From Bacteroidia bacterium (GTDB lineage: Bacteria; Bacteroidota; Bacteroidia; Cytophagales; Flammeovirgaceae): DNA of 64,000 nt. The stretch is taken from the NCBI GenBank assembly GCA_030425505.1, contig JAUIAB010000002.1, positions 1 to 64,000 on the forward strand, written 5' to 3'. Made by a program: the position numbers and the translations under genes. The notes below the pieces were generated by a model. It had not been told where the DNA came from. It did not search any database and saw only the letters and a list, made by a program, of their open reading frames with translations. This document shows positions 18,585 to 28,130 of this stretch, piece after piece. Positions within the stretch are counted from its first letter, which is position 1. Every line of letters begins with the position of its first letter.

Positions 18585-18853
18585 AAATTAAAAATGCTTT
18601 GTTTTTAAGTAAATTCAATTTATGTATTAAGGCAATGATTTGATCGGTATTATCTTTAATGGATTTTTTGGGAAAAGGTTTCATTATTTTTAAACAACTT
18701 CAAAAAAACTTTTACTTTAACTGTAAAAAAACTAATAATTACTTGTGCAAAATATATCATATTCTGATAACCAGATGCTTATTATTATTGAGATATAATG
18801 GTAGTTAAACAGTTTAAGCACAATCTATTTGCACATTAGCATATTGTCACATT

Positions 18854-19984
18854 TTATAGATTTCCTAACTCTGACTTTACTTTTTGAGCTATTTTATTCC
18901 AGTGAAATGTTTCATAAAATACTGTTGGAGTAGGGAATAGGTAGCTTTCATTTTTTTTGATCGTTAAAAGTTCTTTAGCAAACTGATCATAGTCATGGTC
19001 TTTTATTACCCTTAATTTATCTCCACATTTCTCTAAAGGAATGCCTGCAGCTCCACTTTCAAATGACACTACTGTTTTTCCATTGGCTATCGCCTCAATT
19101 ACTTTTGTTTTTACCCCACCGCCCGATACTATAGGATTTACAACTATGTCTGCAGTATTCAGGTATTTGTCGATATCATCCACATATCCTAGGTGCTTTA
19201 TAGGATTATTTTTTTGCTCACTCATTTCTTTTTTGCCTCCACAAATCAGAATATTGAATTCAGTTTTAGAATTGTGCTCTAATAATTTTGGATAAATCTT
19301 TTCACACAAAAGATGTATTGCTTCGGCATTAGGCTGATAAGAAATAGGCCCAAAAAAGAGAATCCAAAAAGATTTTACATTGAGATTGTGTTTACCCGAT
19401 AAGCTTTTTCGTAGTTCAAAAGTAAGAGCCTGATTTGGTGATGATTGCAAATAAGTACCATAAGGAATTAGAATGCATTTGTCATTCTTAATCTTAAATT
19501 CTTTGGTGAGTTCAGGAATTTCATCTTTAGAAATGCAGAATAGTTTACTTGCATTTTTATATACCAATTTTTCATAAGGTTTTAGAATCCACCACCACCA
19601 TTTCCCTATAGTTTTAAATCGTTGATATTCAATATTATGAACATATACAATTAAAGTAATATTTAAAACTTTAAGAATGGGTAAAAGTATAAATCCTAAA
19701 AAAGGCTGGTGGAGAATACAAGTTTTGATTTTATTCTTTTTAAAAAAGCGAAAAAACTTAATAGAAAGTAAAGGATTAAAATACTTAGTCTTTCTATCCT
19801 TAAATAATTTTACGAGAATAAAATCATCCTCTGGGCTATCATTATTAAATGTACTTAAAGCAGTTACAGGGTAAACTTCGGATACGTTTTTAGCAAAGTG
19901 ATAAGACAAATTTGTCCCCCCATTTTTAGGAGGGATAAACTTATACGGTGTGATTATAACTGTTTTATTAATGCTTTCTGTCAC
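18854..19984 (-). CDS. Glycosyltransferase family 4 (GT-B)
   Basis: A 376-residue retaining GT-B glycosyltransferase. The N-terminal domain begins with ITPYKFIPPKNGGTNLSYHFAK. The C-terminal nucleotide-sugar domain shows FFGPISYQPNAEAIHLL, GYVDDIDKYLNTADIVVNPI and the E-x7-E-like region GGGVKTKVIEAIANGKTVV. No signal peptide. It starts 16 bases after the LolC/E-like permease gene ends, on the same strand, so the two are probably co-transcribed. Donor and acceptor sugars cannot be predicted. Confidence 0.85.
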   Translation of the reverse strand: MTESINKTVIITPYKFIPPKNGGTNLSYHFAKNVSEVYPVTALSTFNNDSPEDDFILVKLFKDRKTKYFNPLLSIKFFRFFKKNKIKTCILHQPFLGFILLPILKVLNITLIVYVHNIEYQRFKTIGKWWWWILKPYEKLVYKNASKLFCISKDEIPELTKEFKIKNDKCILIPYGTYLQSSPNQALTFELRKSLSGKHNLNVKSFWILFFGPISYQPNAEAIHLLCEKIYPKLLEHNSKTEFNILICGGKKEMSEQKNNPIKHLGYVDDIDKYLNTADIVVNPIVSGGGVKTKVIEAIANGKTVVSFESGAAGIPLEKCGDKLRVIKDHDYDQFAKELLTIKKNESYLFPTPTVFYETFHWNKIAQKVKSELGNL

Positions 19985-20000
19985 TTAAATTTTCGGTGTA

Positions 20001-21341
20001 TTAAGTTATAGTCAATTTTTCTATATCGCCAGCTTTTTTTGCTGGAATCAATGAGGCCAAGAGGCAAATAAACAGTACAGATAAAGAAGTGAAAACCAAA
20101 TCAGTACCTACAACCTTTATGGGGTATGCATCTATAATAGTATCTGCAACACCAAGCTTTACCAAATGATATTTTTGCTGTAAAAAGGCTAGCAAAATAC
20201 CTAGAAATAGACCAACCAAAACACCAATAAAGCCAATAATAAATCCTTCATAAAGAAAAAGCTTTTGAATTTGATATTTTTTAATCCCTAGTGAGAATAA
20301 AATCTTTATTTCTTTTTGTTTCTGGACAACCATCAAAATAAGAGAAAAGAAAATATTAAAAGAAAGAAGCCCAATCAAAGTACATAAAGCCAGAAATGAA
20401 AATAAGCGCTCTGTTTTTAGTGCTTTTAAAATCGAAGCATGCTGTTCTTCCAATGTCTGTACTTTAAAGCTTTGACCTAAAATAGAGGCAACCTTACTTC
20501 GAATCATATCAATACTTTTATCAGTATCAATGAGAATTTCCAAAGTGCTTCTTCTATCATCTATGCCAGTTAATTTTTCTACAAATGAAATTGGGGCAAA
20601 AATATAATTTTCATCAAAAGAAGGCTCAATAACAAAAACACCTCCAGGCATAATGTTTTTTTGCACAAATGCTCTTGCGGGATCGAGGTGTAATTTTTTT
20701 CCCCTTTTGGGATACCAAACTTCCAAAGGAGTAAAAGGATCTTTAATATTCACCGACAAGCCATATTGAATCCCACTACCTACAATAGCACTAGAGAGAT
20801 TATTACTATCAAAATTTTTTGCACCAACCTTTATAAGTGTGTCTAATCGATAGCCCTTAAAATAATTGTGATCAATCCCTTTGAGTTTGACTGTTTTTTG
20901 CTGATCTAAATACTTTACTAAAACGTTATCTTCTACTGTTTCACAAACGTACTCAACTCCATCCAACATTCTTATTTCTTCTATTTTTAAAGAATCAATA
21001 GCAAAAAACTTCCCTTTATTAGGAGTAACAAGTAGGCTGGGAGAGTGAGTCTCGTATAACTTTAGTGTCCATTCGTGGAGACCATTAAATGTAGACAATA
21101 CAATAATTAGAGATGTTGTTCCTATAGTTATACCGCTGATAGATAGGTAAATAAGAAGCTTAATAAAGCTTTTAGGTAAAAGAGACTCAACTAGTTTTTG
21201 GTAGTTTTTATGTATTTTTTTTCTTGAAAAAGAAAAAAAACTCAAGCACAAAAGAAAAAAGTTTATGAAAATATTTTCATCGCTAGTCTTGGTACTTTGT
21301 TGAGAAAAATATTTTTTTGCTAGCCACCATGAAATTTTCAT
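20001..21341 (-). CDS. LolC/LolE-like ABC transporter permease (FtsX/MacB fold)
   Basis: A 446-residue inner-membrane permease. One membrane helix near residue 65-85 (YLSISGITIGTTSLIIVLSTFNG) is followed by a periplasmic domain (about 95-310) and three C-terminal helices of the FtsX family (about 318-440, ending LIPAKKAGDIEKL). This is the topology of LolC/LolE, which release lipoproteins from the inner membrane. An additional hydrophobic segment (ENIFINFFLLCLSFFSFS, about 22-40) precedes the first standard helix. No ATPase gene is adjacent. Overlaps nothing; the glycosyltransferase follows by 16 bases. Confidence 0.82.
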   Translation of the reverse strand: MKISWWLAKKYFSQQSTKTSDENIFINFFLLCLSFFSFSRKKIHKNYQKLVESLLPKSFIKLLIYLSISGITIGTTSLIIVLSTFNGLHEWTLKLYETHSPSLLVTPNKGKFFAIDSLKIEEIRMLDGVEYVCETVEDNVLVKYLDQQKTVKLKGIDHNYFKGYRLDTLIKVGAKNFDSNNLSSAIVGSGIQYGLSVNIKDPFTPLEVWYPKRGKKLHLDPARAFVQKNIMPGGVFVIEPSFDENYIFAPISFVEKLTGIDDRRSTLEILIDTDKSIDMIRSKVASILGQSFKVQTLEEQHASILKALKTERLFSFLALCTLIGLLSFNIFFSLILMVVQKQKEIKILFSLGIKKYQIQKLFLYEGFIIGFIGVLVGLFLGILLAFLQQKYHLVKLGVADTIIDAYPIKVVGTDLVFTSLSVLFICLLASLIPAKKAGDIEKLTIT

Positions 21342-21372
21342 AAGCTAAAAATAACATAAGGTCTCAATTAAA

Positions 21373-21380
21373 TAAATTTG
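21373..21380 (+). promoter_or_regulatory. Candidate -7 element (TAAATTTG) for the WG-repeat gene
   Basis: TAAATTTG matches the Bacteroidota TAnnTTTG consensus and lies 36 bases before the ATG at 21417, a plausible leader length. I do not find a -33 TTG at the right spacing, so this is only a partial match. Confidence 0.3.
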
Positions 21381-21416
21381 GAAACTAAAAAAAGGCAATA
21401 ATTCTTTTATAAACGG

Positions 21417-24059
21417 ATGCTTAAATTTAAAATTATAGCAATTGCAGCCCTTTATTTTGGTTATGCCTGTTGTAAAGCGCAGAATGTAAACGCTCTAATC
21501 AAAAAACTAGAAAAAAAACAGTTCAAAGAAGTAAAAGAAAAACTTGACAAGTACATATCAAAAGGAAAGAAAGAGCCAGTTATCTTTTACTTTTACAGCA
21601 AATATTTTTTTGATAATAATAACCAGAAAAACAGATCTTTAGACTCGGCTTATGCTAACATTGAAGTTGCTTTTAAAGAACTTCAACTACTTGATAGTAA
21701 TGAGCGGGAGAAATACCAAAAAGCAGAAATAGGCGAGAAAGCATTCGAGGATCTAAAAAGTAAGATTTTATCTGAAGCGTTTTTAAAAGCCAAAGAAGAG
21801 AGCACAGAGCCTTCATTAAACCACTTTATTACTTTTTATAATAGTGATAGCTCCCTTCATAAGCGGGCAATTCAAATGCGCGATAGTATAAGTTATCATT
21901 TATCTCAGCTGGAAAATAGCTATCAGTCCTACCTTACTTTTCTAAGCAAATACCCCGATGCAGCTCAGGCAAAAAACGCAAAATACCTATATGAAAAACT
22001 ACTTTATGAAGCTAAAACCAAATCTAGTGAAATAGATGATTTGGTCTCCTTTATAAATAGCTATCCAGAAAGCCCCTATAGAGTAGATGCAGAAAAAAGG
22101 CTTTATTACAAGTTTACATTTGACAATCAAAAAGAAACCTTTGAGCAATTTGCAGAAAAGTTTCCCGACAATTCAATGTCTTTGAAAGCATGGCTTTGGC
22201 TATGGTTTCTCACCAAAGAGAAAGATAGTTTCTTTAGTAAGTATCCTAAAATGCCTAATAGAGAAATCTTTGTAAATCGATTATCAACGGATACACTTAT
22301 TTTCCTTCCAATTGTAAAAAATAACCTGTTCGGCTTTATAGACCTGGAAGGAAATACAAGAATAAAGCCTTCAATTCAAAACATACCCGCTACTCAAAAG
22401 TGTAAGCCAATTAATGAAGAATACATAATAGCAGAAACAGAAGGTGGGCTGTCAATCTTTACCAAAAAAGGAGAAAAAATAAGTGCCTCAGAGTTTGATA
22501 GAATAAAGGATTTTAGTGAAGCAACGTTTTGCACTAAAAAAGGAAATAAGTTTGGACTATTCCATAAAGGTGGATTTGAGCTAATACCACCGAAATATGA
22601 CTCATTACTTTTTTTATACCAAGGTGTAGTTGCAGCAAAAAGCAATCGAAAGTGGCGTCTAATAACAATGCGTGATTCTGTAATTGTTGATTCGAGTTGT
22701 ACTTCAATAAAACCAATAAAAAAAGATTTGTGGATACTGGAAAGAGATAGCCTAAAAACATTTTTGGATAAAAGAGTATTTAGCATTACTCAAAATGCAG
22801 AAAACTCCTTTGATTTTTTATATGAAGAGCTCTCTTTAAGCCATGAAAACTTTTTTCAAGTACTAAGAAAAAATAAATGGGGAGTTATTAGTAGAAATAG
22901 TAGAGAAATTATTCCTATAGATTATTCTTATATAGAAGAAAGTAGCTATGGTTGGATCGTAGAGAAAGATAGTGTTTATTATGCATATGATTTGAAAGGG
23001 AATTTGGTTTTGCCAGAGCCATTAGAAAATGTTTTAGTTGGAGACAATCATTATGCTATAAAAAAAGAGAGCAAATGGGGCTTAGTTGATTTGAAAGGTG
23101 AAACTATACTCCCTGTAAAATGTGAAGAACTCAACTTTTTAGGGAAAAGCCACATTTTGATTAAAGAAAAGAATAAATACCATATCATTTCATTGCAAAA
23201 CCCAGAAAAGCTAGTATCTATTCACAACTTTTGGCAAGTAGCTTACAGTAAAACTTCTAATCGCGAAGATCCAGCAACATTTATAATTACTAGAAGTAAA
23301 AGAAATAAAAAAGGGTTGATGGATCTTTCTGGCAAAAAGCTTTTACATGATCATTACGATGATCTTCAGCTAGTACAAGATAGCTTGTGTATTTTCAAAA
23401 AGCATAATAAAAAAGGTGTTTTAAAGGTAACTGGAGAAGTTTTGTTACATGCAAAGTACGATGGTATATCAGAAACATCTGGTCAAAGCCTTTCCCTTTA
23501 CTTAAAAAACAAATTTGGACTATTTAATACACAAACTAAAAAAACAATACCTGCTTATTACGCTTTTGTCCCCAAAAAATATGGCAAGAGGGATAGCTTA
23601 TTCATTGCAAAAAAGCAGAAGTTCGGAATTATTGATAGTAGTGATGAGGAACTAATTCCTTTTGTTTATGATGAAATAAAGTACTGGAACGATACCATTG
23701 CTTTGGTTCAAAAAGCAAATAAGTGGCAGTTTTTGCTGCTTAACCAAAAACAGCTATTGCCAGATACTTTTGATCACTATGAACTACTTTTTAAAAATAA
23801 TGATGAAGTCGCGATTAAAACATTTAATGCAAGTGGATATGGCTTAATAAGCAGCAGATTTGGTAGAATAATACCTGAAGAATACAATGAAATTCTTAAC
23901 ATATCAAATACTAACATTCCGATATATTTAGTTCAAAAAACAGATAGGCTCACTCACTCTCATCTAATCTTATATGTTTCCAATAAGGGAAAAGTAATCT
24001 ATAAGCAGTTTCTATCCGATGAAGAGTTTCAAAAATTTTCTTGCTTTAGTAAGCCCTAA
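21417..24059 (+). CDS. Exported WG-repeat protein
   Basis: An 880-residue protein with a signal peptide (LKFKIIAIAALYFGYACCKAQ). The N-terminal third (about 25-280) is helical and TPR-like (SYQSYLTFLSKYPDAAQAKN; DDLVSFINSYPESPYRVDA). From about 295 onward it is built of roughly ten WG/KWG repeats, each around 45-60 residues, for example NKFGLFHKGGFELIPPKYDS, NKWGVISRNSREIIPIDY, SKWGLVDLKGETILPVKCEE, KFGLFNTQTKKTIPAYYAF and KFGIIDSSDEELIPFVYDE. WG repeats fold as a propeller-like or stacked beta structure and are usually taken as interaction modules. Likely periplasmic or surface exposed. It converges on the helicase gene. Confidence 0.85.
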   Translation: MLKFKIIAIAALYFGYACCKAQNVNALIKKLEKKQFKEVKEKLDKYISKGKKEPVIFYFYSKYFFDNNNQKNRSLDSAYANIEVAFKELQLLDSNEREKYQKAEIGEKAFEDLKSKILSEAFLKAKEESTEPSLNHFITFYNSDSSLHKRAIQMRDSISYHLSQLENSYQSYLTFLSKYPDAAQAKNAKYLYEKLLYEAKTKSSEIDDLVSFINSYPESPYRVDAEKRLYYKFTFDNQKETFEQFAEKFPDNSMSLKAWLWLWFLTKEKDSFFSKYPKMPNREIFVNRLSTDTLIFLPIVKNNLFGFIDLEGNTRIKPSIQNIPATQKCKPINEEYIIAETEGGLSIFTKKGEKISASEFDRIKDFSEATFCTKKGNKFGLFHKGGFELIPPKYDSLLFLYQGVVAAKSNRKWRLITMRDSVIVDSSCTSIKPIKKDLWILERDSLKTFLDKRVFSITQNAENSFDFLYEELSLSHENFFQVLRKNKWGVISRNSREIIPIDYSYIEESSYGWIVEKDSVYYAYDLKGNLVLPEPLENVLVGDNHYAIKKESKWGLVDLKGETILPVKCEELNFLGKSHILIKEKNKYHIISLQNPEKLVSIHNFWQVAYSKTSNREDPATFIITRSKRNKKGLMDLSGKKLLHDHYDDLQLVQDSLCIFKKHNKKGVLKVTGEVLLHAKYDGISETSGQSLSLYLKNKFGLFNTQTKKTIPAYYAFVPKKYGKRDSLFIAKKQKFGIIDSSDEELIPFVYDEIKYWNDTIALVQKANKWQFLLLNQKQLLPDTFDHYELLFKNNDEVAIKTFNASGYGLISSRFGRIIPEEYNEILNISNTNIPIYLVQKTDRLTHSHLILYVSNKGKVIYKQFLSDEEFQKFSCFSKP

Positions 24060-24393
24060 ATATCGAGTTCTTTAAACTATTTGTATAAACAGGGCGTCAA
24101 AAATTTGGCGTTCTCGAAGTAAGAGTAAAGCTACTATGGAAAATAGAGGAGCGTTCAAATTTTTAAGATTTTTCTTTGGTTCATTTCTTTTTAAAGATAA
24201 AAAGAAATGAATATAAAAAACTAGATAGTCACAATAAGTTGTTTATTAGTAAAATATAAGATAGATGAAGCAAACTTTTTAAATTTTTTGTTTTACTATA
24301 CAAACTCCAAGAGCAAGTTTTAATACTTTAATTGCTGTAAAACCGAGGTATAAAATTCAATATACCTTTCGCTCAAACGATAAACTTAAGAGC
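24060..24393. other. Convergent intergenic region with hairpin element
   Basis: There are 334 bases between the ends of two convergent genes and no reading frame. It contains CTTTGGTT followed by a perfect 13-bp hairpin (24180-24211), the same arrangement as at 32790-32827. The rest is plain AT-rich sequence. Confidence 0.5.
24180..24211. terminator. 13-bp perfect hairpin, possible bidirectional terminator
   Basis: TTCATTTCTTTTT (24180-24192), loop AAAGAT, then AAAAAGAAATGAA (24199-24211). The stem is perfect but AT-rich. It lies between convergent genes, which suits a bidirectional terminator, yet no long T tract follows on either strand. The similarity to the hairpin at 32801-32827, including the preceding TTTTTCTTTRGTT, suggests it is a dispersed element and not a gene-specific terminator. 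Confidence 0.45.
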
Positions 24394-25665
24394 CTACTTA
24401 AACTTCTTCTTAGAATTTTTCGGAGATTTCTTTTTCTTTTTATGAAAAGCACCTTTATAATCTGGATTCTCTTTTTGTTTTTGAAAATCAATTAGTCGAT
24501 CATAATTTTTTTTCTCTTCCAGTGGGGTTTCAGGGATATCAACATCGGAAGGTATTGGTAAGGCTTTAATCTTAGAGTTAATTTGATCTTCGATCTTTTT
24601 TAGAAAATATTTTTCAGCAGGATTACAAAAAGTTATGGCTTGCCCCACTGAGAAAACACGACCTGTTCTTCCAATCCTATGAACATACTTATCTGCATTA
24701 GAGGGTACATCGAAATTGATTACATGACTTACATGATCTACATCCATTCCTCTAGAAGCAATATCTGTGGCAATGAGAATTTTACTACTACCTTCTTTAA
24801 ATTTCTTTATAGCATTGAGTCTTGTGTTTTGTTCCTTATTCCCATGGATTATAGCAGCCTCACTATCTATTTTTCGCTGAATAAACTTAAACAAGTTATT
24901 TGCATCACCTTTTATCCTTAAAAAAATAACAACCTTCTCAAAGTCTTTTTTTGTTAGTAAGCTCTCTAAAAGATTAACCTTGGTTTTAAAATTGGATGTA
25001 TAGTAAACAATTTGATCAATTTTCACAGGGATCTTATTGTCTGAATCTAGTCGAACAATAAAAGGATATTCTAGAAAGTCTTCTGTCAACTTTTTAGCAT
25101 TAGGAGACATAGTAGCAGAAAACAGCAGATTTTGCCTCTTTTTTGAAGGTATGATTTCAAGTAGCCTATTTACTTGAGGTAAAAAACCCATATCAAGCAT
25201 CATATCAGCTTCATCAATAACCATATACTGGATGCTTTTCAAATAAAGATGCCTTTCTGTATAGAGTTCCAATACCCTGCCAGGAGTTCCGACAATTACA
25301 TCCGCTCCATTGAGTCCTTCGATTTGCTTACTTTTTCCAGACCCTCCATACAAAGCAACAATTTTTAGATCTGTGTATTTGGCAATATTTTGAAAATGTT
25401 CCTGAACCTGAATAGAAAGCTCTCTTGTAGGAACAATAATCAAACATCTAGGCTTTTCTCCTTGTGAATAATTTAGCTTTCTTACGATAGGGATTAAAAA
25501 AGCAGCAGTTTTGCCTGTGCCAGTCTGAGCAATACCAATAACATCATTTCCAGCTAAAACTTTTGGTATAACTTCTTTTTGAATAGGAGTAGGTTTAGCA
25601 AACTCTAAATCATCTAAAGCATTGATAATTTGTTTATTAAGTTTAAAATCTATAAATCTACTCAT
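24394..25665 (-). CDS. DEAD-box RNA helicase (RhlE/CshA-like)
   Basis: ATP-dependent RNA helicase of 423 residues for RNA decay or ribosome assembly. All motifs are present in order: Q motif (FAKPTPIQKEVIP, 22-34), I (AQTGTGKT, 46-53), Ia (PTRELSIQV), GG, Ib (TPGRV), II (DEAD), III (SAT), IV to VI (ATDIASRGMD, HRIGRTGR). The C-terminal extension is short and very basic (GAFHKKKKKSPKNSKKKFK), as in RhlE-type proteins with RNA-binding tails. Single gene, convergent with the WG-repeat gene. Confidence 0.93.
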   Translation of the reverse strand: MSRFIDFKLNKQIINALDDLEFAKPTPIQKEVIPKVLAGNDVIGIAQTGTGKTAAFLIPIVRKLNYSQGEKPRCLIIVPTRELSIQVQEHFQNIAKYTDLKIVALYGGSGKSKQIEGLNGADVIVGTPGRVLELYTERHLYLKSIQYMVIDEADMMLDMGFLPQVNRLLEIIPSKKRQNLLFSATMSPNAKKLTEDFLEYPFIVRLDSDNKIPVKIDQIVYYTSNFKTKVNLLESLLTKKDFEKVVIFLRIKGDANNLFKFIQRKIDSEAAIIHGNKEQNTRLNAIKKFKEGSSKILIATDIASRGMDVDHVSHVINFDVPSNADKYVHRIGRTGRVFSVGQAITFCNPAEKYFLKKIEDQINSKIKALPIPSDVDIPETPLEEKKNYDRLIDFQKQKENPDYKGAFHKKKKKSPKNSKKKFK

Positions 25666-25858
25666 AAAGAAGAAAGCATTTTCGAAAAAAATTATGAAGA
25701 TACAAGGTTACAATTCTTTTTTCAATTAAAAACTACTTAGAAATACACATATATTACCCTAATTTTAAGCCTCATTGGAACATAACAATAGAAAAGTATT
25801 CTTTTATAAATTAGTAGATCCTAAATTCGCTAGCAGTAGTAAAATTTCAAACAAGCAA

Positions 25859-28099
25859 ATGCGATCTATTTTTATAAGTATAGTCAGTTTCCTTTCAGCC
25901 TTATCGCTTAGTGGGCAAAGCCAAGAAGTATTACTAACAGTAGGAGAGGAAAAAGTTCATTTACAAGACTTTAAGTACTTGTACGAAAAGAACTACCAAA
26001 ATGCAAAAGATATCTACTCTAAAGAGAGTTTGGATGAATATCTGGATTTATTCATAAAGTTCAAACTAAAAGTAACAGAAGCATATAACTTGGGTTACCA
26101 CGAGAGAGATGCATTTAAAGCAGAGTATGGAACATACAAAAAGCAATTAGCTAAATCCTACTTAAAAGATAAGCAACAAGTCAAAAAACTAATAAAAGAA
26201 GCATACGAGAGGCTCAAATACGAAGTGTTGGCATCCCATCTTTTGGTAAAACTTCCCGAAATACCTTCTCTTGAAGATACAATTAAAGCATACAATAAAA
26301 TACTAGGGTACAAGAAAAGAATTGAGAGCGGAGAGAACTTTGAAGACGTTGCTTTAAAGCATTCTGATGACCCTTCTGCTAAGTTTAACAAAGGTAGCTT
26401 AGGTTACTTTACAGCTATGCAGATGGTATATCCATTTGAAAGTGCTGCCTATGATACTCCCGTAGGTAAAATCTCTGATCCTATACGAACAAAATTTGGG
26501 TATCATCTCATCAAAGTATATGAAAAAAGACCCAGTAGAGGATCTGTACGAGTAGCTCATATAATGATAAGAGCAACAGAAGGACTTCCAAAAGAAGACT
26601 CTATAAAAGCACACAATAAAATAAAAGAGATTCATAAAAAAATAAAAGAAGGTGGTAGCTGGGATACTCTGTGTAAGCAGTTTTCCGAAGACCCAAACTC
26701 AAGAGATAAAGCAGGTCAGATACAAGAATTCACGATCGGTCAAATGCCAGCCACTTTTGCGGAGGCAGCTTTCAACCTTCAAGAAACAGGTCAAATATCT
26801 GAGCCAGTAAAAACACCTTATGGTTGGCACCTTATCAAACTATTAGAGAAGAAAAGTATCAAACCATTTTCAGATATGGAATACGAGCTACAGCGTAAAG
26901 TAAGTAGAGACTCCAGATCTGAAGTTTCCAGGCAGAAATACATTCAGAAAATAAAGAAGGAAAATAACTTTAAATGGAAGAAAGAAAACTCTAAGCTACT
27001 GCCAGAAATACTAAATGATAATTCGGAAGAAAAAAAGATCAACAAGCTAACTTACGAAAAAGAGCTTTTCACAATAAATAATAAGGGGTTTACCATTAAT
27101 GATTTCCTAGATTACTTTTCTAAAAAAAATCGAGCAAAAAGTAATATATCTGAACAATTGATTCAGAAACAATTAGATGACTATGCTGAAGAGTCTTTGA
27201 TGCAATATGAAGAAGAACATCTGGTAGAAAAATATGATGATTATCGATATCTGGTGCAAGAGTATGAAGAAGGCATTCTTCTATTCAATATTATGGAAGA
27301 AAAAGTGTGGAATAAAGCAATAGAAGATACTTCGAGTTTAAAAAGTTTTTTTAAAGAAAACCCAGAAAAATACCAATGGGGAAAAAGAGTAGAAGCACAG
27401 CTATTTAACGCTAAGTCCAAATCGATAATTAAGGAAATAAAGAAGTTAATCAAGAAAGATTCCATACAAGTTTCAACAACAGTAGTCACTTTCGCTGATA
27501 CTCTAACTCTTGCAGATCAGGAAAGTAGGATTACTAAAAAAGTAGATAACATATTGAAGAAACATTTACATGATAACCTTTCTTCCATTCAAGTTAAACT
27601 TTCCAGATCTAAGCCATCCGTATCTTTGAGTAGCTTGTATAGCTTGAAAAAACTAGTTCAAGAAAAACTAAGCACTAAGAAAAACATACAATACATTGTT
27701 GATGAAAAAATTAATAAGAAAGGGAGTTCTACTGGAGAAGATATTATTTCAGAAATAAAAGTGTATTCGCCAGATTTTAAATTGCTCGAAGAGTTTTATA
27801 ATCAAAAAGATCCATTGGCATTGAAAGTAGAAATTGGTAAGCATGAAATAGGGGAGTGGAAATATTCAGCTCAGATTGAACTCAAACAAGGTACATATAT
27901 TTTGCGAGAAGATGACCGTTGGGTATTAGTAGATGTAAAAAAAGTGCTTCTTGCTTCACCAAAACAATTTGAAGAAATAAAAGGTCAGGTAATTACAGAT
28001 TATCAGGAGAACCTGGAAAATCAATGGATTAAAGAGTTAAAAGAAAAATATAAGGTTCAGGTGAATAAAAATGTGTATACTAGTCTTATAAAAAACTAA
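25859..28099 (+). CDS. Exported peptidylprolyl isomerase with two parvulin (PpiC/SurA) domains
   Basis: A periplasmic folding catalyst of the SurA/PrsA type, 746 residues from the ATG at 25859. A signal peptide follows (SIFISIVSFLSALSLSGQ); an in-frame TTG 28 codons earlier would place it behind a non-signal extension. An N-terminal SurA-like helical region is followed by two parvulin domains, recognised by HLLVKLPEIP with DPSAKFNKGSLGYFTAMQMV, and HIMIRATEGLP with DPNSRDKAGQIQEF and PYGWHLIKLLEKK. The remaining 390 or so residues look like further helical and isomerase-like segments without catalytic motifs I can identify. The response regulator follows 31 bases later. Confidence 0.87.
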   Translation: MRSIFISIVSFLSALSLSGQSQEVLLTVGEEKVHLQDFKYLYEKNYQNAKDIYSKESLDEYLDLFIKFKLKVTEAYNLGYHERDAFKAEYGTYKKQLAKSYLKDKQQVKKLIKEAYERLKYEVLASHLLVKLPEIPSLEDTIKAYNKILGYKKRIESGENFEDVALKHSDDPSAKFNKGSLGYFTAMQMVYPFESAAYDTPVGKISDPIRTKFGYHLIKVYEKRPSRGSVRVAHIMIRATEGLPKEDSIKAHNKIKEIHKKIKEGGSWDTLCKQFSEDPNSRDKAGQIQEFTIGQMPATFAEAAFNLQETGQISEPVKTPYGWHLIKLLEKKSIKPFSDMEYELQRKVSRDSRSEVSRQKYIQKIKKENNFKWKKENSKLLPEILNDNSEEKKINKLTYEKELFTINNKGFTINDFLDYFSKKNRAKSNISEQLIQKQLDDYAEESLMQYEEEHLVEKYDDYRYLVQEYEEGILLFNIMEEKVWNKAIEDTSSLKSFFKENPEKYQWGKRVEAQLFNAKSKSIIKEIKKLIKKDSIQVSTTVVTFADTLTLADQESRITKKVDNILKKHLHDNLSSIQVKLSRSKPSVSLSSLYSLKKLVQEKLSTKKNIQYIVDEKINKKGSSTGEDIISEIKVYSPDFKLLEEFYNQKDPLALKVEIGKHEIGEWKYSAQIELKQGTYILREDDRWVLVDVKKVLLASPKQFEEIKGQVITDYQENLENQWIKELKEKYKVQVNKNVYTSLIKN

Positions 28100-28130
28100 A
28101 GTGCGGTAAGGTGTATAAACTCACTCATTG

